Shown here in pieces: positions 9,721-19,893 of a DNA stretch of 64,000 nucleotides. Every line of letters begins with the position of its first letter. Position 1 is the first letter of the stretch. The DNA is taken from contig OX336344.1 of NCBI GenBank assembly GCA_946902875.1, forward strand, positions 19,923,791 to 19,987,790, in the 5' to 3' direction. The stretch is from Nematopogon swammerdamellus (lineage: Eukaryota > Arthropoda > Insecta > Lepidoptera > Adelidae). The notes below the pieces were generated by a model. It saw only the letters and a list, made by a program, of their open reading frames with translations, searched no databases and was not told the origin of the DNA. A program made the translations under genes and the position numbers.

Positions 9721-10660
9721 TGGGGAAGGAGGAGTCATTGCCCCCTGCCAAGCAAAATCTTGCGACATTCACCACACCGACGCATCGACCAGATTGACCC
9801 TGCTTCGGTCACTTGCGTTGGGAGATGTAGCAGACATATGAACCAGAGGAGTGTCAAGTCAAAGTCACCCGATGGTGACTCTTCGCGATGCCGAATAAAG
9901 GAAGCATACTTTATTACGCTGAAGGAAATCGCTGCCACTAACATAATTGGAATAAAAGGCCCAAAATCAAACCATGGCTTACAATTAATGAAGTAAAACA
10001 CAAATATACAGAGCCATCCCACTCATTTTGGCTGAGAAATAGACATACAAAACCGAGGCGACAGGACGAATTGCCCGTAGAGGCAGTGACGCCGAGCTTT
10101 TGAGACCCTTCTGTGTGAAGAAACAGACTGACATTATGTTGGCTCACGACAACTGGCCTATGAGAGTAGCCGAAATAAGGGTTCAGTGAACTCGAAGAAA
10201 AATGCCGCTGGAGTAACTACACTGCTTCTGCGCGATCGCCAATGCGGCCCTCGCTGTTTTCTATCACAGAACACCACCTTAGACGATTTAAGTAGGTTTG
10301 TGACGATAAAAAATGATATCGGGACGTTGAAAATGTTGCAGCCAACAATCGGCACGACCAAGGCAACAAATGGCCACTGACATTCATACAAGAAGCACGA
10401 AATGAACCGTAACAGATTAAATTGAATGGAGCATACATTCTGACTGTGGGAAGCCTTATTGAGCATAATAAAGAGATATATTTTGTCTTCGGACTGACTG
10501 CGGCGCACGCACCAAACGATTTGAAATTTGCGGCTGAACGAGCGATAGACCAGCCGATCTATAGCGCACTCACCGCGTCAAGCTGACGATAAACTTCGAC
10601 TTACACCAAGTCCCACTGAAAATTACATCGGGCAACCTGAAACCGGCTCAACAACAGCGA
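9721..10660 (+). other. Non-coding interior of the LARD-like element
   Basis: No intact frame above about 116 codons and no motif I can place. In a BEL/Pao element this would be the protease and N-terminal RT interval. Confidence 0.45.
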
Positions 10661-12700
10661 ATGATAGTTGAGGTCCATCATGCCAATACATATTGATGCC
10701 CTTCTTGGGTTTTGAGATCCATTGGGGAGTGCTAGTGGAACAACGTTTGTGGAGAAATGTGTTCGCATAGAACGAGAGGCGCACCCGCGAATTCTACACG
10801 ACATGGACTAGCTGCCACACTAACAAGAATTCGATGCCAATTGCGTTGCCTACATTGCACCGGGTCCTGAGGTGACTACAGAATTATCAGAACAACTCAT
10901 ACAGCAAAGCTGAGCCAGCTGTGGAATTGGTACTGTTGCACACGTACCACATGCCGATGCCACCTAAGACAGCATTTTGTATCCAGCAAAACCCAAGTAA
11001 GCATTTCTACTACCAATGACGATCTGGATGACGCAAAGCTGGGAGAGCAACGGCCTGCAACTCCAATAAATTATATTAGTAATGCTATTCAAATTCATTG
11101 AAGCTGGACTGGCATTGAATAACCTACGAGCAGCAACCATATACTGGAGAAAGCCGAAACTGTTTTAGAACTGGACGCATTGCACCACTAAACCACTCGT
11201 GGTACACGGCGTAGTGAATAGACGGAAACATGTGAACCCGTATCACTGGCGATATATATAGAAGAATTTGCCGAATTGATCTTTGACACGACACTTTGAT
11301 GGTTTTGGTCTGACGAAACGCAAAACCCAGGGGAGGGGCCTACGAGAAATTCTCTCTACCACAAGATCTACGTTTGGAAACTGAGAAACGAGTTTGCTGT
11401 GCGAGCTGCTACACCGCACACCGTACTATCGACACAAGATGATCCTCCATTTTGGGCGTACTTGCACGCACTACAAGCAGTGACCTAGACACGTGTGTGA
11501 AAGTGGGTGCCCAAGACTGAAGCAATTTGAAGAAAAGGGTGCGCAACTCTAAAACCGACGCCACTACATCACATTAAGAATCAGATAGACATGGAAGAAA
11601 CAGCACTGCCCTTCCGCGTCTGATTGCGGCGGAGTGACGAAAGACCACCTGAGTAGTGGGACAAGCTCGGGATGATCCCTCATCCGAGCGCAACCTCACC
11701 GCAACGAGTGGTGGTGAGGTGGAAACGGTGATGGCCGAAAGGGGGGAAATTCCCCACACTAGCATGCTAGAGCGAGATAGCCTAAACTAGCGAATAATGG
11801 TGACGTTACCTCCACCCGAGCGCAACCTTGCCGCAACAGAGTGCGGTGAGGTGGTGGAGCGGAAGCGTCGGAGCCGCCACGAGGCAATCCTATTGAACCA
11901 GCTAACAGATACAATGAGACACGCTTAGCACCTTGACGAATTCGACATGTTACGAAATTACGACTCGCTGGTCAAGCTGTGACGATCGACTCCGATGTAT
12001 ACACGAGGATGGAAATTCTTGCACACTCTAGTCACATCCGAGTACTCGAGTTGTCATCACGAGAAATATTGCACCGTCTCGTGAATTGCAGTTACTGAAA
12101 TAATGCGATTGAAGAATACGTCAGCCACTGCAAGAACTGTTAAGTTCAACGACGAAGGCCGTGCATACCGCTATCGGGTAATCTACCGAGCACCCGCTTA
12201 GCTCACCACCAACCTTCCGTTCGACGCATTAACCGACACTGGCTGGAGTCTGCTCCATGGACATCGATTTGACATTGCATTGAAAATGCAGTGGAGTCGA
12301 CTCTCTTCACATCTCTGAGTTAGCCGTAAATTTGGCCGCTGACTATGTTGGTCGCATTTCGACGGTTCAACATCACAGCAACGACGCACATTGAATCTGA
12401 ACCGAAGAAAGTTGGAGACTACCCGCCGACTAGACTGGCTGGGCAAGCTGGCCATCCAGTGGAGCACCATCTCGCCGGCGCGCCAAGAATATATGGAATC
12501 GAAGTACGAATGGTCCGCCCAACAAAGACCATCTTCACCATGACACCTCACCGGAGAGACACTTAAGAAGCGAGCTCGCTACACTATTGCTAGAAGAGAA
12601 TGACGGTACCGTCTCGAGAACTGACATGCTGCGGCTAGTAATGCCGTTACACGAGCTGCTCACAGGCGAGATATTTCCGACGTCGTGATGGAACTATGCA
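10660..12700 (+). pseudogene. Degenerate BEL/Pao-like pol remnant
   Basis: Short segments in changing frames resemble landmarks of BEL/Pao pol in the right order. A DPLG patch about 30 bp ahead of a Leu-Trp codon pair (10.69-10.75 kb) is like the region after the RT domain. An Ala-Asp-Ala pattern near 10.95 kb recalls the start of RNase H. A Pro-Phe...Thr-Gly pattern near 12.22-12.24 kb recalls the integrase core entry. An Arg-Gln-Glu-Tyr...Lys-Tyr-Glu-Trp pattern near 12.48-12.51 kb recalls the segment after integrase. All frames are broken by stops and shifts, and no catalytic set is complete. Two further hairpin repeats interrupt it at 11.67-11.88 kb. The assignment rests on eye-level similarity. 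Confidence 0.35.
11665..11880 (+). repeat. Two outlying copies of the LARD hairpin repeat
   Basis: CCGAGCGCAACCTCACCGC with GGTGGTGAGGTGG at 11685-11730, and CACCCGAGCGCAACCTTGCC with GCGGTGAGGTGGTGG at 11815-11857, match the array at 9.13-9.72 kb, 2 kb away from it. Confidence 0.8.
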
Positions 12701-13081
12701 GTTCCTCCGCATTACGCTGTGAGTAAATCGTTTCAATAAACGTTTAGTTTTTTCTTTGTTTTGAAGTTTGAATACATCAGCGATCTAATGCTGTCTACTG
12801 ATGGGCACAGATCACTACGATAGAAACCAATATCTTCTATCTTAACCTGCAGCACTGACGCCCGCCGGGCTATTGTTATTATAGGACTTTATGGTGGTCT
12901 AATTATTTACACAGCGACTCATCCAAATATATCGTAAATATGTTTTCTATGATGACAGTATTGTTGAACCAATGCATTTATTTTCATGTCACTGCATCAC
13001 CGACCGAGACCTGGCCAACTGGAGAGGACAGACGGTGCGATGAGTCTGCCGCCCCAAAGTTTAAGTATGACCGAGGCATAC
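12701..13081 (+). other. 3' non-coding interior of the LARD-like element
   Basis: No ORF. Contains an AATAAA at 12736-12741 and leads to the purine tract. Confidence 0.5.
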
Positions 13082-13092
13082 GGAGGGGAGAC
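13082..13092 (+). promoter_or_regulatory. Polypurine tract of the LARD-like element
   Basis: GGAGGGGAGAC lies directly before the 3' LTR, the position where plus-strand synthesis is primed. Confidence 0.8.
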
Positions 13093-14211
13093 TGTTGGCG
13101 ACAGACACAATAATATTAAGAACACTGCGAAATTAATAAATAAGGCTAGAACTATAGTTTCATATTCATATTATCGGTAAAGACCTGGGCCCAGGTAATT
13201 CATATAGGTAGGTAGAAAAATAGAGTAAGTTAGAATGTAAATTATAGGAAATATATGTTAGTCTGCCAATCAAAGTTGAAACTGGGGTCAGGATACAGGT
13301 ATCAGCACACACGATGACGAGAGTAGAAACATATGGAGCATTGTATCCGAAAATAGATTTGTTAAGAAGAAATACTAAGTCAAGGTTAGGGACCGCTCGA
13401 CTAGGAGACGCGAGCTGCGATGGAACAATGGGGTTCATTATTGGCGGGCGTGAGGTCATACGCGTGGTGACGACTATCCCGCCGACCCGGACGCATGATG
13501 TAAACAATTCGCTGCTCTCGAGACAAACGAACATAGATTATTGGACTAGTCCCATTCAGACAGCTCCTCAGAACGGACCGACGACGGTAGAGAAGCTCTC
13601 GAACTCACGAAACGTACATGACAGTGACGCTCCAGTGAAAATAATGATTAAAATAGAACCGAGAATAGAACCAAGTAAAACATAGTGACAGTTGTGTGCA
13701 GACAACCGGAAACGACGTTAGAACGTACTCGTGATACCTATCGTGAATTGGTAGTGACACTGAACTATTTATAGTGACAACTAGTGACAAGTGACAACTC
13801 AAGCGAATACTTGTTACCTGGCCTTGGGACTAAGATTGGTGGCGGGGCAACCCGTATGCTAGTTTCATTTGTCTCCACAAACTTCCCCAAACATGATTAG
13901 TTTGAGAACAAAGAACAGTGCTTAATAAATAATGCATAAATAGTAAAACAGTAACAAGTGATTTGGTTTTAAAGAACCATTGTCAAGTTGATGCGTGCAC
14001 AGGAGACGATTGACACTCCCACGATGAACAGTCGAACTGTAGATTGAGTCACGGTTTCGCCGGAGGAGACCGAACCGGCAAAGGGTGAACGCTGACAGCG
14101 AATAGGCGAACCTTTATAAGTGTGAACTCTGGCGAATAGGTGAACTTATAAATGGGTGAACTTTTGTCAGTGAGTAAATAAAATGAATCCCTGAACAGTG
14201 CTTTTTTAACA
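13093..14211 (+). repeat. 3' LTR of the LARD-like element
   Basis: 1,119 bp, no difference from the 5' LTR found by eye. It is followed by the target duplication CATAC at 14212-14216. Confidence 0.95.
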
Positions 14212-14335
14212 CATACACTTATGAAATTTGAATGAACACCTGTTTAGAAGCCTACAAAGCTAACATAATATATGAATATTGTCCAATTCCAACGATTTTA
14301 CATACATACGGGTCGAATTTGATAACCTCCTTTTT

Positions 14336-14380
14336 ACGGTTCCGTATCCGATACGGGACCCTACGCCGCGCCGTCTGTCT

Positions 14381-14411
<31 letters not shown>

Positions 14412-14745
14412 CGTCCGTCCATCCGTCTGTCTGTCCGAGGGCTGTATCTCTTGAACCGTAATAGGTAGCCCGTTGAAATTTTCACAGAATATGTGTTATT
14501 TGGCCGATATAACAACAAATAATAAAAATAAGAAAAAGTAAAAAAATCACGGGGGTTCCCATAGAAGAAACCAAAAAATGTATGCGCGCGCGCCATCTAC
14601 CGAATAGATTATGAAGCATTTTAACTAATCATGACATTTAACTAATATGAAGCATTTCTTAACACGCCATCTAGATGGCGTGAGTCGCGCTCGCCATGAC
14701 ATGGCGATACGGAACCCTCAGTGCGCGAGTTCGACTCGCACTTGT
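14336..14745 (+). mobile_element. (GTCY)n MITE-like element
   Basis: ACGGTTCCGTATCCGATACG start, GTCT/GTCC run 14373-14436, CTTGAACCGTAATAGGTAG, the AGAAGAAACCAAAAAATGTA segment, then GTGCGCGAGTTCGACTCGCA terminal hairpin. The last CTTGGCCGG is replaced by CTTGTATAA. It carries a small inner duplication of TTTAACTAATATGAAGCAT. The 114-codon minus frame is read through the repeat. Confidence 0.85.
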
Positions 14746-14919
14746 ATAAAACCCGACTACTAAGAACGAAGAAAAAAAAAGGCAAGTTGATCTGATAACA
14801 AAGAGCTAGCAGTATAAAATGCTGTAATCGAATGTAGAATTTGATTGGAAAGGGAACCCAATTAGTAGGTGCAGGTAGTCGGGGTTAAAAAAAACAATGT
14901 TTTTGTATTTATTAACCGA

Positions 14920-15060
14920 CTTCCAAAAAAGGAGGAGGTTCTCAATTCGTCTGTATGTTTTTTTTGTTTTTTTTTTATGTTTGTTACGCGATTTCTCCGT
15001 CAATTGAGGGCCGATTTAGAAAATTCTTTTTTTGTTAGTTAGGTCATACTTCCGAGGTGG
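14920..15060 (+). repeat. GAAGTCGGTT-family dispersed repeat
   Basis: AACCGACTTCCAAAAAAGGA and GGTTCTCAATTCGTCTGTAT repeat the start of the copy at 1.67 kb, then a T-rich stretch and GATTTCTCCGTCAATT. Confidence 0.6.
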
Positions 15061-15115
15061 TCCCATTTCAATTTTATCGAATTTGGTTCAGTGGTTTTCG
15101 AAAAATCAGCATAAT

Positions 15116-15240
15116 ACTATGGTGTGTGGTTACCTTCAGCAAAACTTGTGATGTGGTCGTTTTCGGCAATTTTTAGTTTGATAAATTAGTATGGTGTGTG
15201 GTTACCTTCAGAAAAACTTTTGTGATGTGGACTTATTCAG
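15116..15240 (+). repeat. Two-copy tandem repeat of about 74 bp
   Basis: TATGGTGTGTGGTTACCTTC occurs near 15118 and again near 15190, each followed by AAACTT...TGTGATGTGG. It is a local duplication without coding content. Confidence 0.65.
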
Positions 15241-15486
15241 CAATTTGCAGTCTGACACATATGGCGAATAATTCTGTACCACTTCAATCGATTTCGATTA
15301 TTCGATTTCGATTATTCTTTTTTATGTAATATTATGTTATTACTGCGTTTCCTTCTCGTTTATCTACCTGTTAGATGTGTCGACAAATATTTGATTACAC
15401 CTATTGTGCGCTGATTAAACCAACGATCTGTTGTGTTGTGACCACCCGCGCTACTGATCCTGTGCCCACTCACTATGCCACCCGCG

Positions 15487-15781
15487 AATTATGTTCATTT
15501 GCGTTCACTGATGCAAATGTAACACTGTTTTATAGTTCAATAACTTTTTAAATAATATCTTGATAATTAAATGAAGATTAAATACTAATTTACACACCTA
15601 TTTGATGGCTGTGATTTATTTGTCGGCGATGCTTGCTCGACACATTTGAGCCTTCGCGAAGTTGGCAATAGACTGAAGCTCCTGGCTGCAGCTTCGGGGC
15701 AGGTACTGATGGAAGACCCTTTCAAGTGGTCCGTCTCTGGAATGCGGCGACGAGCCAGCCACTTGACGTAGATACGTAACA
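15487..15781 (-). repeat. 3' LTR of the gypsy element
   Basis: 295 bp, apparently identical to the copy at 21254-21548. The boundaries are fixed by the CGCG duplication on the outside and the purine tract on the inside. Confidence 0.95.
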
Positions 15782-15960
15782 CCTCCCCCATCAGAACGAA
15801 GTCCCTTTTTTACCTCTTCTTTGGTGAAAAGGGACTGACAGTCTATGTTGTTCAAAGCCAGATAAGGCATATGAGGACTATGGAGTATTCCGGCGTAGGA
15901 GAAGTGATAAAATGATAATAGGGACAGGCAGGAATGTCTGTAAAATATTGTTGCCATCAT
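15616..15960 (-). CDS. Small ORF after pol, possible env vestige (114 aa)
   Basis: An ATG-started frame of 114 codons begins 230 nt after the pol stop, crosses the purine tract and ends inside the 3' LTR. The first ~30 residues include a hydrophobic stretch (CLSLLSFYHFSYAGIL) that could be a signal peptide. It sits where env lies in env-bearing gypsy elements, but it is far too short for a fusion protein and I recognise no env motif. It may be the N-terminus left by an env deletion or a chance frame. Confidence 0.2.
   Translation of the reverse strand: MMATIFYRHSCLSLLSFYHFSYAGILHSPHMPYLALNNIDCQSLFTKEEVKKGLRSDGGGVTYLRQVAGSSPHSRDGPLERVFHQYLPRSCSQELQSIANFAKAQMCRASIADK
15782..15792 (-). promoter_or_regulatory. 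Polypurine tract of the gypsy element
   Basis: On the minus strand GATGGGGGAGG lies directly before the 3' LTR, the plus-strand primer position. Confidence 0.85.
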
Positions 15961-16191
15961 AATTGCAAATAAACTGAACTACCTTTGCTAAATTTCTCTG
16001 TTAACCTAATTGTTATTATCTATTCCTTAATTAATTTTACGTAGTACATATTATTTAATTCCATTTATCATTAATCAAAATCTAAACATAACCTAAATAA
16101 TTTTTAATACTTGTATCCTATGTACTTACGTAATACAAACACTATTTCATTATTCTAAGCATATATCTATAATTTAGAGAGAAATTTTAAC

Positions 16192-19100
16192 TTAATTTTG
16201 TTCATGTAAAGGTGAATCGTATTCCTGTGATAACAGTTGCTGATATTTTAAAGGTTTTTTAACGTTTCTTTTGTGTAGGAGCTGCCCCTTATTATCTAAT
16301 ATTTTAATACCTAAATTGTTTTTGTTATGCCTAGTAATAAATCTAGGTTGCACCTTATGTCTAACAGCTAAGGGATTTTTATAATAAGCTGCAGCGTTCT
16401 CTGCGTAGGCCGCAGGGGGTTCGCGGTCTGCATTGTGTCTGGTCATAGTCGTCAATTGTTCCTTTAATAGCCTCTCATTAATATCTGAATAGAGAGCAGT
16501 GGTAAGGGTTTTGTGCTTGTCTATGTAATTTTGAAAGTATTTATGCGTTACATTCAAATCAAAAGGGTCTCGTGTGTCCATGTGACCATTTATAATTTCT
16601 ATCGGCTTTTTCTTCGTAAGCGAGTGTATGGAATTATTATAGCCTAGAATAGCATAAGCCATGAGTTGGACTATTGGAGTTTGCGACTGTTGCATTGTGA
16701 GAATGCGAATATGTTCTAGGATCGTGGAATGGAATCTTTCGATAGCTCCGTTCGACGCTGGATTATTTACACTAATAAAATGCAATTCCACCTTGTGAAG
16801 TTCCGTAAATTCCTTGAATAGATGATTTTTAAACTCGGATCCTTGATCAGCTGTTAAGGAGAGGGGAAGGCCGTGATGAGTCATAAAGCCGAGGAGTGCG
16901 TTGATAACACAAACACCTGTGGCGCTGTCTATGGGATATGCTTGAGCGTATTTAGAAAAGGTGTCTATTATTGTTAGAAATTTTTGACCTTTGACCGTAA
17001 ATGTATCAAGGTGACAAACCTCGAATGGTTTGTTTGGTATTGGCACTATTTGGAATTCTTGTTTGTTCGGCGTTCTTTCATATTTACTGGTTTGGCAGAT
17101 TTCACAATTATTTATGTATTCGGTTATGCTCTTTATTATGTTTGGCCAATAAAAACGTCTTTTTATCTGGTGTTCGGTTTCTTGGATACCTCGATGATTT
17201 GTTTTTCCTATATGGTAAGAATTGATGATCTTCATCTGTTGTTCGGGTTCGAAGACATCCTCTAGTTTTAATTTACATAATGTAATGTTATAAGCAGAGT
17301 TTTTGAACGTCAGCTGCAGTATGCTAGTAATTTCGGGTATGTAATGTTGGTTAGACAGCCATATACCTATTTGTGAATTTGGTTTCAAATATTCTTTAAA
17401 TAATTGTATGATCTCGTTTTTCATATTTGAAGTACTTATCTGACACATGATTCTTGTTTTATTTTTAAATATCTCTTTTGATTTAATGTTTGCAGGCGAA
17501 TGGTGAACGAACTCTATGAAAACTTGAGTGTTAAATGTGTTTACCGATTTCTCTGATATTGGAATGTTCAGAATAGGATGTTCGAGGCTTGTGTGTACAG
17601 TACCTAATGAGTTCTGTTCCAGTTCGTCCAAATCTGTTAGAAGTGGAAAATCTGTTGCGTTTCCAATCAACGACAGATTGTCTTCGCCCACTTCCTCGTC
17701 GGAGGAATCAAGAAGCGGCTGAACGCTATTGTTGTGCAATTCTATGGGGATTCTGGACAGAGCGTCGGCATTGGTATTGTTTTTGCCCTTTTTGTGAAAT
17801 ATTTTATATTCGAACTCTTCTAGTTTCAGTCTCCATCTGGTGAGGCGTGAGTTTGGTTCTTTTAATGAAAATATCCATTGCAAGGGTTTGTGATCGGTTA
17901 TAATGTTAAATTGTCTGCCAAAAAGATACGGTCTGAAATATTTCGTTGCCCAAACGATGGCCAGTAGTTCTTTTTCTATTGTGCTATAGTTTATTTCGCT
18001 TTCGTTTAGTGTACGGGAGGCGTACGCAACCGGTTTATCAGACCCTATAGGACCCTGTGATAAAATTCCAGAGATAGCAAAATTTGAGGCGTCACATGTG
18101 AGATTAAATTCTTTATCAAATTGAGGATACTGCAAAATGGGGTCGTTCATTAAAATATCTTTACATAAATTGAAGCTTTCTAAATATTGAGGTGTTATTT
18201 CGACTTTAGCTTTCTTTTTCAAACATGAAGTTAAAGGTTTACTGATTCTGGCAAAGTCTGCGATAAACTTTCTATAGTAACCTACGAGTCCTAGGAACGA
18301 TTTAATTTCTTTTTGAGTTTTCGGGACAGGGAAGTTTTTTATGCATTCAATTTTATCCGGATTAGGTTTTATGCCGTCGGGTGTTACAATATGACCTAGG
18401 TATGATGTTTCTTTTTTTAGGAATTCTGATTTATCAAGCTGTATCTTAAAGTTGGCTTCTCTTAGGCGCTGAAATACCTTTTCTAAGTTAGTAATATGTT
18501 CTTGAAGAGATGTCGAGAAAACAATAATGTCATCCATATATACTACGCAAACTGAGTCTATTAAGCCTCTTAAAACGTTATCTACAACTCTTTGGAACGT
18601 TGATGGGGCGTTGCGTAAGCCCATTGGCATACGGAGGTACTCGAAATGACCATTTTCAACTGTAAATGCTGTTTTCTGTACAGAGTCAGGATCCATTTCA
18701 ATTTGATGGAAACCTGTCGCCAAGTCTAGAACAGTGAAATATTGACATCTGCCTAACTTATCTAGCACGTCGTTGATATTAGGGATCGGATACTTATCGC
18801 TTATAGTTTTTTCGTTTACTTTGCGATAGTCGACAACGAGTCGCCACTTTGGTTTCCCGGACGCATCTGTTTTTTTTGGTACGATCCAAATTGGTGACGA
18901 CCATGGTGAATCGGAGGGTTGTATAATTTTTTGCTTCAGCATGTTGGATATTTGTTTTTGTACCTCTTCTTTGTGAACAAACGGGTAGCGATATGACTTG
19001 GTATGCACGGGTATTTCATCTAGAGTTTTAATATGATGTTTAATTCGGTTTGTGAAAGATAACGGTGTTTCTTCGCGGTAAAATATGTCGCTGTATTTGT

Positions 19101-19893
19101 TACACAGGTTAATAAGATTAACTTTCTCCTCTGAATTTAAATGGTCGGTTCTAATAAGAGGCTCGAGAGTGTCATATTTTTGTGAGCTGAAAGGATTTTC
19201 GAAATCTATGCAATTGTAGCATTCGAGTTGAGTAGCTTCTACGGAAGCAGGGAAGCTGACAATAAGGTCATGTTCGGTGGGGTTGTACATTTCTACATAT
19301 GCATATCTACTTGCTGCATTTGTGATTGTATCCGGAATGTAAGATTGTCCTATATATGTTTTTGGTATATAAATTTCGCCTTTTTGAATGGATACTGGAA
19401 TTTTTATTTGTTTGCATGAATTCCTTTTCAGAACTGTTTCAAAAAGATTTCGTCGGCCTGTTTCGTATTTCATTAGAGGAATTGTGATTTTAGGTGTATG
19501 CAGAATGTCATTTTCTAAATCAACGTGGGCTTTAAGGTTTTTCAACATGTCATAACCAATTAATCCGTCAAAGTATTTGTGAAAATTGAAGATGGAAAAG
19601 GTTGAAAATCCATCTTCATGGAACTCATCAAAAGTAGGAATTTCAAGGGAATACAAATGCTGAGTTGTCTTATGTACGCTGGTTATGGTGAACGGGTCAT
19701 AATTTACCCTATACTGTGAGAAGTAATTTTGAACGACATCTGGCGATAGAAAGGACATGTTAGCGCCAGTATCAATGAGTAATTTCAAAGGGGGGTTCTT
19801 AATTTGAATATATGGCAGGGCTCTTTGTGTGTAGGTATTTATTTCTATCAAGCGGTCTGGTTTATATGGGTATCTGTGTGAAAAATCTGTTCG
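16192..19893 (-). CDS. pol: gypsy Pol polyprotein (protease, RT, RNase H, integrase)
   Basis: The frame opens at 19893 and has no ATG near its start (the first usable codon often chosen is a TTG at 19851). It overlaps the end of gag by about 45 nt in the -1 frame, so it is expected to be made as a Gag-Pol fusion by -1 frameshifting. Numbering from 19851 (1,219 aa): protease with DTGA at 27-30; reverse transcriptase about 305-480 with LDLATG at 375-380 and YMDD at 438-441; RNase H with D587, E627, D653 and D696; integrase zinc finger H880/H886/C916/C919; DD35E catalytic triad D949, D1002 and E1038; a basic C-terminal tail. All key residues are present and there is no internal stop. Protease to integrase order is that of Ty3/gypsy. 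Confidence 0.97.
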   Translation of the reverse strand, partial: RTDFSHRYPYKPDRLIEINTYTQRALPYIQIKNPPLKLLIDTGANMSFLSPDVVQNYFSQYRVNYDPFTITSVHKTTQHLYSLEIPTFDEFHEDGFSTFSIFNFHKYFDGLIGYDMLKNLKAHVDLENDILHTPKITIPLMKYETGRRNLFETVLKRNSCKQIKIPVSIQKGEIYIPKTYIGQSYIPDTITNAASRYAYVEMYNPTEHDLIVSFPASVEATQLECYNCIDFENPFSSQKYDTLEPLIRTDHLNSEEKVNLINLCNKYSDIFYREETPLSFTNRIKHHIKTLDEIPVHTKSYRYPFVHKEEVQKQISNMLKQKIIQPSDSPWSSPIWIVPKKTDASGKPKWRLVVDYRKVNEKTISDKYPIPNINDVLDKLGRCQYFTVLDLATGFHQIEMDPDSVQKTAFTVENGHFEYLRMPMGLRNAPSTFQRVVDNVLRGLIDSVCVVYMDDIIVFSTSLQEHITNLEKVFQRLREANFKIQLDKSEFLKKETSYLGHIVTPDGIKPNPDKIECIKNFPVPKTQKEIKSFLGLVGYYRKFIADFARISKPLTSCLKKKAKVEITPQYLESFNLCKDILMNDPILQYPQFDKEFNLTCDASNFAISGILSQGPIGSDKPVAYASRTLNESEINYSTIEKELLAIVWATKYFRPYLFGRQFNIITDHKPLQWIFSLKEPNSRLTRWRLKLEEFEYKIFHKKGKNNTNADALSRIPIELHNNSVQPLLDSSDEEVGEDNLSLIGNATDFPLLTDLDELEQNSLGTVHTSLEHPILNIPISEKSVNTFNTQVFIEFVHHSPANIKSKEIFKNKTRIMCQISTSNMKNEIIQLFKEYLKPNSQIGIWLSNQHYIPEITSILQLTFKNSAYNITLCKLKLEDVFEPEQQMKIINSYHIGKTNHRGIQETEHQIKRRFYWPNIIKSITEYINNCEICQTSKYERTPNKQEFQIVPIPNKPFEVCHLDTFTVKGQKFLTIIDTFSKYAQAYPIDSATGVCVINALLGFMTHHGLPLSLTADQGSEFKNHLFKEFTELHKVELHFISVNNPASNGAIERFHSTILEHIRILTMQQSQTPIVQLMAYAILGYNNSIHSLTKKKPIEIINGHMDTRDPFDLNVTHKYFQNYIDKHKTLTTALYSDINERLLKEQLTTMTRHNADREPPAAYAENAAAYYKNPLAVRHKVQPRFITRHNKNNLGIKILDNKGQLLHKRNVKKPLKYQQLLSQEYDSPLHEQN

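Larger units (their letters stand above)
5570..14211 (+). mobile_element. Non-autonomous LTR retrotransposon (LARD-like, BEL/Pao-derived)
   Basis: An 8,642-bp element bounded by two 1,119-bp direct LTRs (TGTTGGCGAC...TTTTTTAACA) and flanked by a perfect 5-bp duplication CATAC (5565-5569 and 14212-14216). The tRNA-Tyr primer site lies one base after the left LTR and a purine tract ends at the right LTR, so the element is on the plus strand. The LTRs look identical by eye, implying a recent insertion, yet no frame in the 6.4-kb interior encodes an intact gag or pol. Faint BEL/Pao-like traces appear in canonical order (gag-like near 8.9 kb, RT/RNase H-like near 10.7-11.0 kb, integrase-like near 12.2-12.5 kb). 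The interior also carries a GC-rich low-complexity block and an array of hairpin repeats. Decay after insertion cannot explain a broken interior between identical LTRs, so it was most likely copied in trans. The family assignment is inferred. Confidence 0.9.

Noticed and set aside
16984..17265. Plus-strand frames inside the gypsy pol
   Set aside because: Antisense shadows of an intact conserved polyprotein.
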